Shown: positions 8,331-17,059 of the stretch, one piece after another | Layout: each line of letters starts with the position of its first letter | Numbering within the stretch: the first letter of the stretch is position 1 | Assembly: GCF_004745525.1 (NCBI RefSeq) | Contig: NZ_RKLY01000006.1 | Location: 1 to 64,000, forward strand | Direction: 5' to 3' | Source of the DNA: Companilactobacillus suantsaicola | GTDB taxonomy: Bacteria; Bacillota; Bacilli; Lactobacillales; Lactobacillaceae | Length of the DNA stretch: 64,000 nt | Position numbers and translations under genes: made by a program | The notes under the pieces: generated by a model | Databases searched by the model: none | What the model was told of the DNA's origin: nothing | What the model saw: the letters and a program-made list of their open reading frames with translations, nothing else

Positions 8331-9479
8331 TTATTGTCCGGTACTTGCATAACCACTCTCATGTTCAGCAAGTGTGTGTGAATATGTAACTTTACCTGTC
8401 TTCAAGTTTGCATAGAAGTAGAGATAGTTTTGACTTCTATCTGATGGATTCAATGTAGCCTCGATTGACTGAAGACTTGGAGTATTGAAAGGTCCAGGTC
8501 CAAAACCAGTATTCTTATACAAGTTATAAGGTGATTTTACACTAGTATCTTTATTAGTTAATTTAGTCTTATGGGTATTTAGAGCATACATAACTGAAAT
8601 ATCTGATTGTAATGGCATATCGATAGCCAAACGGTTAAAGAAGACACCGGCAATCTTTTTACGATCAGTCTTTGTGACACCTTCTCGCTCGACTAGTGAA
8701 GCTAACGTCAAGATATCTTGAACTGTATAACCCTTTTCCTTAATAGTTGAATAATAAGGTGTTAATTCATCATTTTCCTTTTCAACCATTTGGTTAACAA
8801 TTTCTTTCAAACTAAAACCTTTATAAACATTATAAGTTGCTGGGAACAAGTAACCTTCCAAATGATAACGAACATTCTTTTGCTTCATAGTTGAATCAAG
8901 TAATTGAGGATACTTCTTTTGAAGTTCTTTCATATACTTTTCATCTTTCATTAAAGCTAAGAATTGTTTCTTCGAATACTTAGTACTCTTAGCAATCTGA
9001 GTCCCAATCTGATCAATTGTAACACCTTCACGAACTAACACCGTATTTGATGCTGTTCCGGTTGGTTGAGCACTACCACCCTTTTGTAGCTGTTTAACAA
9101 TTGAACTCAAATCCCAAGACTGTTTGAATGTGTAATATCCAGCTTGAAAATTAGTATAATTTTGCGCTTTTATGTAAAAATTGAAAACAGTGGCACTCTT
9201 AATAACCTTATCTTTTTCCAATTTTTTCGCAATATCTTTACTTGAAGAACCAACTGGAATATTGACGACAATATCCTCTTTGCTATTCGCATTATATGGT
9301 TGGAGTGAGCTATTCACATAATTAAAGCCAATTATCGCCACGACAACTGCCAAAACAGCAATCACACCAACAATCCAGTAAGCAATATGGTTTGCTACTG
9401 AACGTTCATTGGCGCGAGTTTTGATTTTGTCATCCGACTCTTGCTTTAATGCTTCTTTTTTTTCATCCTTTTGGCTCAA
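8331..9479 (-). CDS. mltG: Endolytic murein transglycosylase MltG
   Basis: A 382-residue YceG/MltG protein that cuts nascent glycan strands and is thought to set their length. A highly charged cytoplasmic tail (about 37 residues) precedes one membrane segment (about 38-53), then an extracellular LysM-like region and the YceG catalytic domain with LASLVEREG, containing the catalytic Glu, and the C-terminal YNLYKNTGFGPGPFNTPS motif. The start is TTG with GGGAGG about 8 bases upstream. It is the last gene of its transcript, ahead of a hairpin terminator. Confidence 0.93.
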   Translation of the reverse strand: MSQKDEKKEALKQESDDKIKTRANERSVANHIAYWIVGVIAVLAVVVAIIGFNYVNSSLQPYNANSKEDIVVNIPVGSSSKDIAKKLEKDKVIKSATVFNFYIKAQNYTNFQAGYYTFKQSWDLSSIVKQLQKGGSAQPTGTASNTVLVREGVTIDQIGTQIAKSTKYSKKQFLALMKDEKYMKELQKKYPQLLDSTMKQKNVRYHLEGYLFPATYNVYKGFSLKEIVNQMVEKENDELTPYYSTIKEKGYTVQDILTLASLVEREGVTKTDRKKIAGVFFNRLAIDMPLQSDISVMYALNTHKTKLTNKDTSVKSPYNLYKNTGFGPGPFNTPSLQSIEATLNPSDRSQNYLYFYANLKTGKVTYSHTLAEHESGYASTGQ

Positions 9480-9532
9480 GACACAGCCTCCCGAGTTAAT
9501 TTATTAGAATTATACCATTAGTTACGGAATAA

Positions 9533-11935
9533 TTATCTAATTTCCACATTAAATTTTTGAACTAAACTGTCTTTAACTAGAGAGAATGCTTTTTCAACTT
9601 CCTCATCAGTCAACGTATCATTAGGGTTCAAAAACTCTAAATGGTATGCCAGTGATTTATAGTTGGTCTTAATATTTTTACCTTCATAAACATCAAAAAT
9701 AGTTACATTGTTCAAGTATTTGCCACCATTAGCATAAATATCGTCGATGATTTCGCCATTTTGGACATCACTCTTAACTAAAATAGCAAGGTCACGACTG
9801 ATACTTGGATACTTAGGGGCACTTTGTGATTGAACATTTCTAGGATTCAAGTCGAATAAAGCATCGATGTTTAATTCAAAAACAAACGTATCATCAACAC
9901 TTTGACTCTTTTGATACTTAGGATGTAGTTTCCCAATCAAACCAACAACTTGACCATTTGCCAAAATCTTGGCTGTTTGACCAGGATGTAAATTGGTATA
10001 GTCACTAGTTGCGATATATTCAAATTTTGCATCAGCGTTAGTGAAACTCAATAATTCGTCAACGATACCCTTGAGATAATAAAAATCAGTCTTTTGAGCT
10101 TTCGTATTCCAAGAACCATTGACAACATTTCCACTAACTGCTCCACCAATGTATTCAACTTCTTCTGGACGAGCAACACCTTTTTCACGGTTAAAGATTC
10201 TAGCTTGTTCAAAAATGCCAAGATCATTTTCATTACGAGCTTGATTATAAGCCACATTACGAACTAGTCCAGGAATTAAGCTGTTGCGAAGATATTCGTG
10301 GTCTTCAGTCATTGGGTGCAATAGTTTAGTATATTCAGAATGAATTGTATTAAAATCATCAACTTCTTTTTTGCTCAAAAGTGAATAGTTGATAACTTCA
10401 TCCATCCCTTCACCCAACAAAACATCGCGTAACTTATTACTGAACTCACGCTTCTTACTGTATCCGCCACGAGTTTCCATACCGGCAGGCAAAGTATTTG
10501 GTAAGTTTTCATAACCGTAAATACGATTTACTTCTTCAACGACATCGGCTTCAATTGCCATATCCCAACGACGAGTTGGAACTGTGACAGTTAACTTATC
10601 ACCTGTTACTTCACTTTCAAAACCAAGTCGATCTAAAATCTTAACGATTTCATCAGTTGAAAGATTCAAGCCCATCAAATGATTGATATGCTTGATACTA
10701 CCGTCGATGACAGTTGGTTCTGCTTTAGTATAATTACCAACGATTTCCTTGGAAATTTCTTTAGCTGTACTGAATTGATCGACTAATGAAGTTGCACGAA
10801 CCAAAGCTTCGGAAACGATGCCGTTATCAACACCTTTTTCAAAACGGTTAGAAGCATCATCTCGAAGGTCATGTCTTTGAGCTGCCTTTCTAACACTAGC
10901 ACCATCAAAGACGCCAGCTTCAAGCACAACATTCTTAGTATTTTCATCAACACTCGCTAGTTTGCCATTAACGATTCCTGCTAAGCCTAGTATTTTGTCA
11001 CCTGAAGTAACGACTAAGTCATTGTGATTCAAGACCTTATCTTCATCGACTAATTGTAATTTATCACCATCATGGGCTTTCTTTACAGTCAATTCACCTG
11101 CTAATTTATCTAAATCATAAGCTTGGATTGGTTGACCATATTCGATCATCACATAATTAGCCGCATCGATCACACTGTTTACTGGACGAATGCCTTGATT
11201 CCAAAGTCTTCTTTGAACCCAAAGAGGACTCTTACCAACAGTAATGTCTTTTAATTCACGAACTAGATAGTCAGGTACTAAAGCTTTTTCTTCAACCTTA
11301 ACTGACAGATTATTTGAATCCTTGACCTTAGTATCATCTAATTCAGGCTTTTTAAAACTAGGTTTTTCATCGTAAGTAGCACCAATTTCCCAAGCAGCCC
11401 CACGCATACCCAAAGTGTCAGCACGGTTAGGTGTGATGTCAATATCGATCATTTGATCCTTTAAACCTAATAAGTCGTAAACTTCTTGACCTGGTGTTTC
11501 TGGTTGGTCGAAAACATAAATACCATTTTCAAATTCCTTAGGCATGTATTGTGCGGGAACTCCAACTTCATCAAGACCACAGATCATCCCATTTGACTCT
11601 TGACCACGTAATTTACCACGCTTGATTCTAACGCCATTTGGCAAGTGTGATCCGTGTTTTGCCACGATAACGTATTGATCTTTGGCCACATTAGGAGCAC
11701 CACAGACGATTTGAATATCTTCATCTTCACCAACATCAACTTGGCAAACTTTTAAATGGTCTGAATCCGGATGTGGTGTCACGCTAGTGATATGTCCAAC
11801 TACTAAGCCAGTTAACTCTTCACCTAATTTGACGGGACCTGATTCGATACCTGTCAAAGAAATTTTATCAGCCATTTCCTCCACTGTATGAGTAACAGGG
11901 ATGTATTCTTTTAACCAATCAATCGAAATTTTCAT
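9533..11935 (-). CDS. pheT: Phenylalanyl-tRNA synthetase beta subunit
   Basis: An 800-residue PheT that with PheS forms the heterotetramer charging tRNA-Phe. The N-terminal EMAP/OB tRNA-binding domain (HPDSDHLKVCQVDVG, IVCGAPNV) is followed by B3/B4 editing, B5 and catalytic-like domains and ends in an FDX anticodon-binding domain (PSISRDLAILV to the end). Full family length. It lies 4 bases downstream of pheS and is controlled by the same upstream Phe T-box. Confidence 0.97.
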   Translation of the reverse strand: MKISIDWLKEYIPVTHTVEEMADKISLTGIESGPVKLGEELTGLVVGHITSVTPHPDSDHLKVCQVDVGEDEDIQIVCGAPNVAKDQYVIVAKHGSHLPNGVRIKRGKLRGQESNGMICGLDEVGVPAQYMPKEFENGIYVFDQPETPGQEVYDLLGLKDQMIDIDITPNRADTLGMRGAAWEIGATYDEKPSFKKPELDDTKVKDSNNLSVKVEEKALVPDYLVRELKDITVGKSPLWVQRRLWNQGIRPVNSVIDAANYVMIEYGQPIQAYDLDKLAGELTVKKAHDGDKLQLVDEDKVLNHNDLVVTSGDKILGLAGIVNGKLASVDENTKNVVLEAGVFDGASVRKAAQRHDLRDDASNRFEKGVDNGIVSEALVRATSLVDQFSTAKEISKEIVGNYTKAEPTVIDGSIKHINHLMGLNLSTDEIVKILDRLGFESEVTGDKLTVTVPTRRWDMAIEADVVEEVNRIYGYENLPNTLPAGMETRGGYSKKREFSNKLRDVLLGEGMDEVINYSLLSKKEVDDFNTIHSEYTKLLHPMTEDHEYLRNSLIPGLVRNVAYNQARNENDLGIFEQARIFNREKGVARPEEVEYIGGAVSGNVVNGSWNTKAQKTDFYYLKGIVDELLSFTNADAKFEYIATSDYTNLHPGQTAKILANGQVVGLIGKLHPKYQKSQSVDDTFVFELNIDALFDLNPRNVQSQSAPKYPSISRDLAILVKSDVQNGEIIDDIYANGGKYLNNVTIFDVYEGKNIKTNYKSLAYHLEFLNPNDTLTDEEVEKAFSLVKDSLVQKFNVEIR

Positions 11936-11939
11936 TTTC

Positions 11940-12986
11940 TTAATTTACTCCTTTGAATTGTTCTAGGAATCTGACGTCATTTAAGTAGAAATCACGAATA
12001 TCATTGATTCCATATTTAAGCATGGCAAAACGTTCTGGTCCAAGACCAAATGCCATTCCACTGTATTCATTAGGATCAATTCCTGACATTTTCAAAACAT
12101 TAGGATGAGTAAGACCAGCACCTAAAACTTCGATCCATCCAGTGTATTTACAAATACGGCAACCTTTACCACCACAGTTGAAACAAGAAACGTCAACTTC
12201 AACCGAAGGCTCAGTGAATGGGAAGTAACTTGGTCTAAAGCGAATTTCACGTTCATCACCAAAGACGTGGCGACAAAGTGCTTCTAGTGTTCCTTTAAGA
12301 TCAGCCATACTGATATTTTTATCAACTACTAGGCCTTCAATTTGGTGGAATTGATGTGAATGAGTGGCATCATCATCATCACGACGATAAACAACACCTG
12401 GTGAGATCATCTTCAAAGGACCTTTAGAAAAGTCATGAGCTTCCATATCACGACCTTCTTGGGCAGAAGTTTGAGTTCTCATCAACAATTCATCTGACAA
12501 ATAGAAAGTATCTTGCATATCACGGGCTGGATGATCCTTAGGGATATTCAATCTTTCAAAGTTGTAGTGATCTTCTTCAACTTCATAACCTGGAGCCACT
12601 TCGTAACCTAAGCCGATAAAGAATTGTTCAATATCTTCGATTGTCTGGTTCAAAATATGTTTTGTACCTTGAACTTGCTTAGTTGCAGGTAATGTAACGT
12701 CAATTTTTTCTTCTTCTAGTTGATGAGCAACTAGTTTTTCATTTAATTCAGTCATTTTTTCTTCAATGGCTGCTTGAATATCATTTTTAACATTGTTAGC
12801 TAAAGTACCAATTTCTGGACGCTTTTCAGCAGGAACATCTTTCATTCCACGTAAGGCCTTAGTAATCGGGCCTTTCTTACCTAACAAATTTACTCGTAAA
12901 TCATTTAATTCTTGAAGTTTTTCGGCACGTTTTGCTTCATCGATACCATTTTCTCTCAAGCTTTTTAACTTATCATCTAATGACAT
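11940..12986 (-). CDS. pheS: Phenylalanyl-tRNA synthetase alpha subunit
   Basis: A 348-residue catalytic alpha subunit. The N-terminal coiled coil (about residues 1-85) precedes the class II core with [11 protein letters not shown] (motif 2 region), RTQTSAQ and the motif 3 segment [14 protein letters not shown]. The open frame extends 30 codons upstream, but the ATG at 12986 has AGGAGG before it and the extension runs into the T-box terminator, so the short start is right. Co-transcribed with pheT. Confidence 0.97.
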   Translation of the reverse strand: MSLDDKLKSLRENGIDEAKRAEKLQELNDLRVNLLGKKGPITKALRGMKDVPAEKRPEIGTLANNVKNDIQAAIEEKMTELNEKLVAHQLEEEKIDVTLPATKQVQGTKHILNQTIEDIEQFFIGLGYEVAPGYEVEEDHYNFERLNIPKDHPARDMQDTFYLSDELLMRTQTSAQEGRDMEAHDFSKGPLKMISPGVVYRRDDDDATHSHQFHQIEGLVVDKNISMADLKGTLEALCRHVFGDEREIRFRPSYFPFTEPSVEVDVSCFNCGGKGCRICKYTGWIEVLGAGLTHPNVLKMSGIDPNEYSGMAFGLGPERFAMLKYGINDIRDFYLNDVRFLEQFKGVN

Positions 12987-13025
12987 ATTTTCCTCCTGCA
13001 CTGCTTTATTTTCGAAGATTTTGAG

Positions 13026-13240
13026 CACTAAAAAAATCCTCATCCCAAAATAAGGGACGAGGACTCGCGGTACCACCCTAGTTCATGTAAAAGACATGCA
13101 CTCAAGCGGTTATATAGTGACCAACTTTTAAACTCAGAAAGTGAATTCATCATTTCATTCATTAAGTCTTCTCAGTTATCGACTCTTCCTGTCATGAAAT
13201 TCGTGATTACTATTTTTCATCAAAGTTTAATTTTATTTTC
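13026..13240 (-). promoter_or_regulatory. T-box leader (tRNA-Phe) of pheST
   Basis: A minus-strand T-box riboswitch controls pheST. The conserved T-box AGGGTGGTACCGCG is at 13079-13066, followed by the terminator hairpin GTCCTCGTCCC...GGGATGAGGAC and a T-run ending near 13029. In Stem I the specifier loop reads ATGAATTCAC, placing the Phe codon TTC at 13145-13143. Uncharged tRNA-Phe would pair with this codon and with the T-box bulge, preventing termination. Confidence 0.93.
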
Positions 13241-13281
13241 ATATGGTTAATTATACAAAATCTCAAAAGTTTCGCAAGTTT

Positions 13282-14043
13282 TTACAAAGTTTGTAATCCA
13301 TACATCAAGACTCCGGCAGCCACAGCCACATTGAGTGATTCAGCTTGACCAAGGATTGGAATATAAATATTTTCATCGGCTTGGTTTAAGACGTCTTGAC
13401 TAACGCCGTGAGCTTCATTTCCCATGATCAAAGCAAATTTATCTTTCTTAGCCAATTCATTGTATGGTTTAGCTTGATCGTTAACTTCTGATCCATAAAT
13501 CGTTAAATCAGATTCTTTAGCCAAAGTTATTGCATCATTAATATTCATTCGATAAATTGGTAGGTGGAATTGACTTCCTTGCATGGAACGTTGAACTTTT
13601 GGTTGATAGAAATCAGCAGTATCTAAACTTGTGATTACACCGTCGTAACCGGCAGCGTCTGCTGTACGAATAATCGTACCAACATTACCTGGGTCTTGAA
13701 CATCATCCAACATGACCCATTTACCATTAATTGCTGAAATTTTATCAGTGTTATTAACTTTTAGGACGGCAAAGATTCCTTGAGGTGTTTTCGTTTCTGA
13801 TAATTCTTTAGCTACATCTTCAGAAATGGAAACGGCAATGTCGTGATATTTCTTAACTAGACGGTCTTCAGTATACTTTTCAGTAACCAATAGTTTTACA
13901 AATTCTTGTTCGTATTGATCAGCTTCACGTACTAGATGGAAGCCTTCTACGACATAGGTTCCTGTTTTACGAATATTTTTAGTTAATGCTAATTTCTTTA
14001 ATTGCTTGATTTCATCATTTTTTTTAGATTCAATATATTTCAT
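13282..14043 (-). CDS. TrmH-family (SpoU) RNA 2'-O-methyltransferase
   Basis: A 253-residue SPOUT methyltransferase. A small N-terminal substrate-binding domain (about 1-95, including KNIRKTGTYVVEGFHLVREA) precedes the knotted SpoU domain with the motifs DDVQDPGNVGTIIRTADAAG, ALIMGNEAHGVS and the C-terminal IPILGQAESLNVAVAAGVLM. It resembles YsgA/RlmB-type rRNA methyltransferases; the target nucleotide cannot be told from sequence. ATG at 14043 is chosen because AGAGGG lies 9 bases upstream, whereas the ATG three codons earlier abuts that ribosome binding site. It is divergent from the acylphosphatase gene. Confidence 0.9.
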   Translation of the reverse strand: MKYIESKKNDEIKQLKKLALTKNIRKTGTYVVEGFHLVREADQYEQEFVKLLVTEKYTEDRLVKKYHDIAVSISEDVAKELSETKTPQGIFAVLKVNNTDKISAINGKWVMLDDVQDPGNVGTIIRTADAAGYDGVITSLDTADFYQPKVQRSMQGSQFHLPIYRMNINDAITLAKESDLTIYGSEVNDQAKPYNELAKKDKFALIMGNEAHGVSQDVLNQADENIYIPILGQAESLNVAVAAGVLMYGLQTL

Positions 14044-14108
14044 AAGTCCCATCCCTCTTGTTCTATAATATAAATATTAACACATTAGATGATTTGAGGT
14101 GATCAGTA

Positions 14109-14384
14109 GTGAAACATCTTTCGATTAATGTCGACGGTTTAGTTCAGGGTGTCGGTTTTCGTTATTCAACCCTGCAAGTAGCTGTCGATTTAGGCGTCAC
14201 AGGTACAATCAAGAATGAGTTAGACGGTTCAGTCTCAATTGAGGCCGAAGCTGAACAAAAAATTCTTTATATTTTCTTAAATCGGGTTAAATCTTCACCA
14301 TCACCCTTTGGAAAAGTTAACAAATTGGACTATACTTTTTCTGACGACTTGCAACATTACAAGAAATTCACCGTGATTGGTTGA
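14109..14384 (+). CDS. acyP: Acylphosphatase
   Basis: A 91-residue acylphosphatase that hydrolyses carboxyl phosphates such as acetyl phosphate. The signature GLVQGVGFRYSTLQVA (about residues 10-25) contains the catalytic Arg and phosphate-binding loop, and the later KNELDGSVSIEAE segment matches the second motif with its Asn. It starts at GTG, with GAGGTGAT about 10 bases before it. It is transcribed with yidC, a pairing common in lactobacilli, and divergently from the rRNA methyltransferase. Confidence 0.93.
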   Translation: MKHLSINVDGLVQGVGFRYSTLQVAVDLGVTGTIKNELDGSVSIEAEAEQKILYIFLNRVKSSPSPFGKVNKLDYTFSDDLQHYKKFTVIG

Positions 14385-14442
14385 AACGTCAAATTAGTTA
14401 ACGTATATTACTGTATATACATTAAAAGGGTGGTTTATTTAA

Positions 14443-15423
14443 TTGAAGAAAAAATACGTCAAATATCTATCAGTACTGTCACTAGCTATCGTACTGACAC
14501 TAGTTTTGACGGGGTGTGCGCAATCAACAACGAATTTACACGCTCCAACTAGTGGGCCATACGGATTTATCTATAAATGGCTTGGAACTCCGTTTCAAAA
14601 TTTAATTCTCAAGACAGCGCAAACAATTGGTGGGACTAACGCTTATGCTTGGGGAATCGTCATCATTTCCTTCATTGTTCGTATCGTGCTTGTACCGTTG
14701 TCATTAAATCAACAATACAAGTCCACAACACAACAAGAAAAAATGCGTGCTGTACAACCTCAATTGAAGCTGATTCAAAAAGCTCAAAAAAAGGCCAAAG
14801 ATCCTGCAGCACAACAACAAATCAGTGCTCTGATGATGGATGTTTATAAAAAGAATAATTTGAGTTTGACCGGTGGTATGGGCTGTTTACCACTACTACT
14901 ACAAATGCCAATTCTGGTTGGTATTTATCAAGCCGTACAATATTCTAAACAAATCGGTACTGCAACATTCATGAGTATTCCTCTTGGTAAACCAAGTATT
15001 TTAATTGCTATCGTGGCTACTTTATTCTATGTAGTTCAAGGTTGGATGTCCTTACAAATCGTTGCTCCTGAACAAAGGAAACAAATGCAAACGATGATTC
15101 TCATGAGTCCAATGATGACATTCTTCATTTCAATGATTTCTACAGCTGCCTTAGGTCTTTACTTCTTAGTTGGTGGTGTTGTAATTGTAATTCAACAATT
15201 GATCACTAACTTCGTTATTACTCCTAAGATCAGAAAGAAAACTGATGAGGAACTTTCTAAGAACCCTGTTAAGGTCGTCGTTACTCAAGAGATGCTCGAT
15301 GGTATTCTCGGTGGTAATAGCAGTGTTTCTCCTGCCAACAGTGCTAAACAAGCTGAAAAACAAGAATTCCATGAAAGTATTCGTGAATTAAACAAGAAGA
15401 GACAACAACAAAACAAAAAGTAA
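14443..15423 (+). CDS. yidC: Membrane protein insertase YidC/OxaA
   Basis: A 326-residue Gram-positive YidC that inserts and folds membrane proteins with or without Sec. It has a lipoprotein signal peptide with lipobox LTGC (Cys25), then the five-helix Oxa1 core containing the conserved MGCLPLLLQMPILVGIYQAV region, and a Lys/Gln-rich C-terminal tail. It lacks the large P1 domain of Gram-negative YidC, as expected. The start is TTG, with AAAGGGTGG about 10 bases upstream. A good terminator follows. The genome probably holds a second paralogue near rnpA, outside this window. Confidence 0.95.
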   Translation: MKKKYVKYLSVLSLAIVLTLVLTGCAQSTTNLHAPTSGPYGFIYKWLGTPFQNLILKTAQTIGGTNAYAWGIVIISFIVRIVLVPLSLNQQYKSTTQQEKMRAVQPQLKLIQKAQKKAKDPAAQQQISALMMDVYKKNNLSLTGGMGCLPLLLQMPILVGIYQAVQYSKQIGTATFMSIPLGKPSILIAIVATLFYVVQGWMSLQIVAPEQRKQMQTMILMSPMMTFFISMISTAALGLYFLVGGVVIVIQQLITNFVITPKIRKKTDEELSKNPVKVVVTQEMLDGILGGNSSVSPANSAKQAEKQEFHESIRELNKKRQQQNKK

Positions 15424-15425
15424 AT

Positions 15426-15466
15426 AAAAAGCTGAAAAATCGAATTTGATTTCTCAGCTTTTTTTG
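15426..15466 (+). terminator. rho-independent terminator of yidC
   Basis: AAAAAGCTGA...AAAT pairs with ATTTCTCAGCTTTTT around an AT-rich loop and runs into seven T. It immediately follows the yidC stop codon. Confidence 0.85.
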
Positions 15467-15482
15467 TAGGTGGTAATATGCC

Positions 15483-15638
15483 GTCTTCCGCAACAAACTC
15501 GATTTTGGCCGGAACAATGTGGGCACGACTTGAACCTACCGCAAAGAACGCGGCATTTCCAAGCTCGGCCTTTCAGTAAGTGCTAAAGCACTAACTGAAA
15601 TTTCACATTTGAGCCAAATCGAGTTTGCTGCTCCAGAC
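15483..15638. repeat. 156-bp hairpin-forming intergenic element of unknown nature
   Basis: The ends are long imperfect inverted repeats: GCAACAAACTCGATTTTGGC (15490-15509) pairs with GCCAAATCGAGTTTGCTG (15613-15630) over about 19 bp with one bulge, and an outer GTCT/AGAC pair extends it. Inside are a second perfect hairpin (TTTCAGT-AGTGCT / AGCACT-ACTGAAA, about 15570-15602) and a small CCGC/GCGG stem. No coding frame fits. It lies between two terminators, so it is either a self-contained RNA or a MITE-like or BIME-like mobile or dispersed repeat. Confidence 0.5.
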
Positions 15639-15724
15639 TGAATAGTGAATCTATGATTTATTTCTTTCTAATATTTTAAGAATAGTAATTCTCTTCAAAG
15701 TTGTTTGGTGTATTGTGACGATAA

Positions 15725-15772
15725 AAAAGAAGCTGTATTAATGCAAATCGCATTAGTTCAGCTTCTTTATTT
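15725..15772. terminator. Bidirectional terminator downstream of the Ser/Thr-rich lipoprotein
   Basis: AAAGAAGCTG and CAGCTTCTTT form a 10-bp stem flanked by A and T runs, with an inner stem (TAATGC/GCATTA). It lies 55 bases beyond the lipoprotein stop codon and could end that minus-strand transcript. Confidence 0.75.
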
Positions 15773-15826
15773 AATTTTAGATTTAAATATGAGTTAAATA
15801 GAACCATATTCGAAGCTTAAGCTCGA

Positions 15827-16735
15827 CTACATCGATGGTTTGGAATGAACTACATAGCCATTTGGATAAATTGTCCAATCATCCCCACTATTGCCTGAGT
15901 TTGAATCCCCGGAATTTCCACGTATCCAATAAACTGAATCGCCATTTTTATCTTTAACTGTATCAGTGCTTCCGCTTGAGTGATTGATGACTACTGAGTA
16001 ATTACTATCACTGGATTGATTTTGACTCTTGATTAAATTGATAGCGTCTTGTGAACTGTTTACGCTAGTGGAACTACTATCATTTGTTTGTGTTGTACTT
16101 GAATCAGCTTCGGAATTGTTACTTGAATCATTTTCTGTATCCGAAGTAGTATCAGGTTCACTTGAAGCATTTGCCTCAGTTTCATCGGTTTCTTCTTTTT
16201 TATCATCAGACTCTGTTTCTTTTTTCTTGGTTTTCGACTTATAAGATTTTTTCAAAGTCGTATTCGTCAAATTTGATGAGCGTGACACTAACTTACTAGT
16301 TTCACTGTATGCTAATTTATTTTTACTGTTTCGATACTCAAATAATCCGACCGTTTGAAAATTTGTTGCCGAAAGATTCGTGAACAATCCTTTAATATTT
16401 TTAGTGCTATTTGATTTAATTGAAATTTTACCGCGTTTTGAGGCACTAGTTTTATCATTTTGTCCGTGCACTAGCATAATATCGGAAAATACTAAGCCAA
16501 CATTTTTATTTGTCCGATTGATCACTTTCAAATCGACGTTTGAAGCTGAACTATTTCTCGTGAATTGAAAAGTCATTTCATTTTTTTCTGAATCACTTAA
16601 ATTTACATATTCTACAGTCTTATTGGTAGTCTCATTAGTTAATATTGTTTTTTCATCACTACTGGTGCTGACTTTTGAACAGCCACTGACGACTAGAACT
16701 AGCGCTAGTAAGATCAATAATCTGAGTTTTTTCAA
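15827..16735 (-). CDS. Ser/Thr-rich lipoprotein of unknown function
   Basis: A 302-residue secreted lipoprotein. The signal peptide ends in the lipobox VSGC (Cys19). Residues of about 30-165 form a beta-rich domain (VSLSDSEKNEMTFQF-like strands, two Ser-rich turns), followed by a long low-complexity linker of Ser, Thr, Asp, Glu and Asn (about 170-240) and a short C-terminal domain with YWIRGNSGDSNSGNSGDDW and a terminal NGYVVHSKPSM. The linker should span the cell wall. I recognise no family; the N-terminal region could be DUF5067/DUF4352-like. It is monocistronic, with accessory DNA on both sides, so it may be strain-variable. Confidence 0.75.
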   Translation of the reverse strand: MKKLRLLILLALVLVVSGCSKVSTSSDEKTILTNETTNKTVEYVNLSDSEKNEMTFQFTRNSSASNVDLKVINRTNKNVGLVFSDIMLVHGQNDKTSASKRGKISIKSNSTKNIKGLFTNLSATNFQTVGLFEYRNSKNKLAYSETSKLVSRSSNLTNTTLKKSYKSKTKKKETESDDKKEETDETEANASSEPDTTSDTENDSSNNSEADSSTTQTNDSSSTSVNSSQDAINLIKSQNQSSDSNYSVVINHSSGSTDTVKDKNGDSVYWIRGNSGDSNSGNSGDDWTIYPNGYVVHSKPSM

Positions 16736-16846
16736 GGCGCTTCCCCCCTAATAAGATTAATAATAATATACCCTTTACAACAACGAAAAAAAAGGGTTGT
16801 ACGATAAAAGTGCCCAATTAGTGACCACTGGTGTCATTTTTTTCAC

Positions 16847-16873
16847 AAAAAAACCGCCCCTACACAGAGAGCG
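16847..16873 (-). terminator. Terminator belonging to a lost gene
   Basis: CCGCTC/GGGCGG stem (with one G-U) followed by seven T on the minus strand. It sits 20 bases beyond the stop of the coding remnant at 16894, indicating that the 3' end of a gene survives with its terminator. Confidence 0.6.
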
Positions 16874-16893
16874 GCTCATATCAAGTTAGGGAA

Positions 16894-17007
16894 TTACTTG
16901 CCCAACTTAACCTTGTTTGTCATGTTTAACTCGTCATCGAAGTCGTCAATCACTGGTTCACCAGTCGTCGCTTCAAGATTCGTGATGCTCCATCGTGCGG
17001 CCAAGTT
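16894..17007 (-). pseudogene. 3' remnant of an unidentified gene
   Basis: A 37-codon open frame ending in WSITNLEATTGEPVIDDFDD and then ELNMTNKVKLGK-stop has strongly coding-like composition but no start or ribosome binding site, and an in-frame TAG lies just upstream. It is followed by a proper terminator. It reads as the C-terminal end of a protein whose body was lost. I do not recognise the family. Its base composition is richer in GC than the surrounding chromosome. Confidence 0.4.
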
Positions 17008-17059
17008 CTAACTGATTCCTATCAACAACCACTAAACTAACGATGGCTTTACCCCAAGC

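Noticed and set aside
12987-13076. 30-codon N-terminal extension of PheS
   Set aside because: It overlaps the T-box terminator and the ATG at 12986 has AGGAGG; family length fits the short form.
9533-13079. Similarity of YtpR (42884-43516) with PheT N-terminus as a sign of duplication
   Set aside because: Both carry the widespread EMAP-type OB fold; sharing is normal and not a recent duplication.
15479-15489. TGCCGTCTTCC, also found at 48815-48825
   Set aside because: An 11-base match is expected by chance in a window of this size, and the flanks do not match.
16029-16244. 71-codon plus-strand frame inside the lipoprotein gene
   Set aside because: Antisense shadow of the Ser/Glu/Asp-rich linker.
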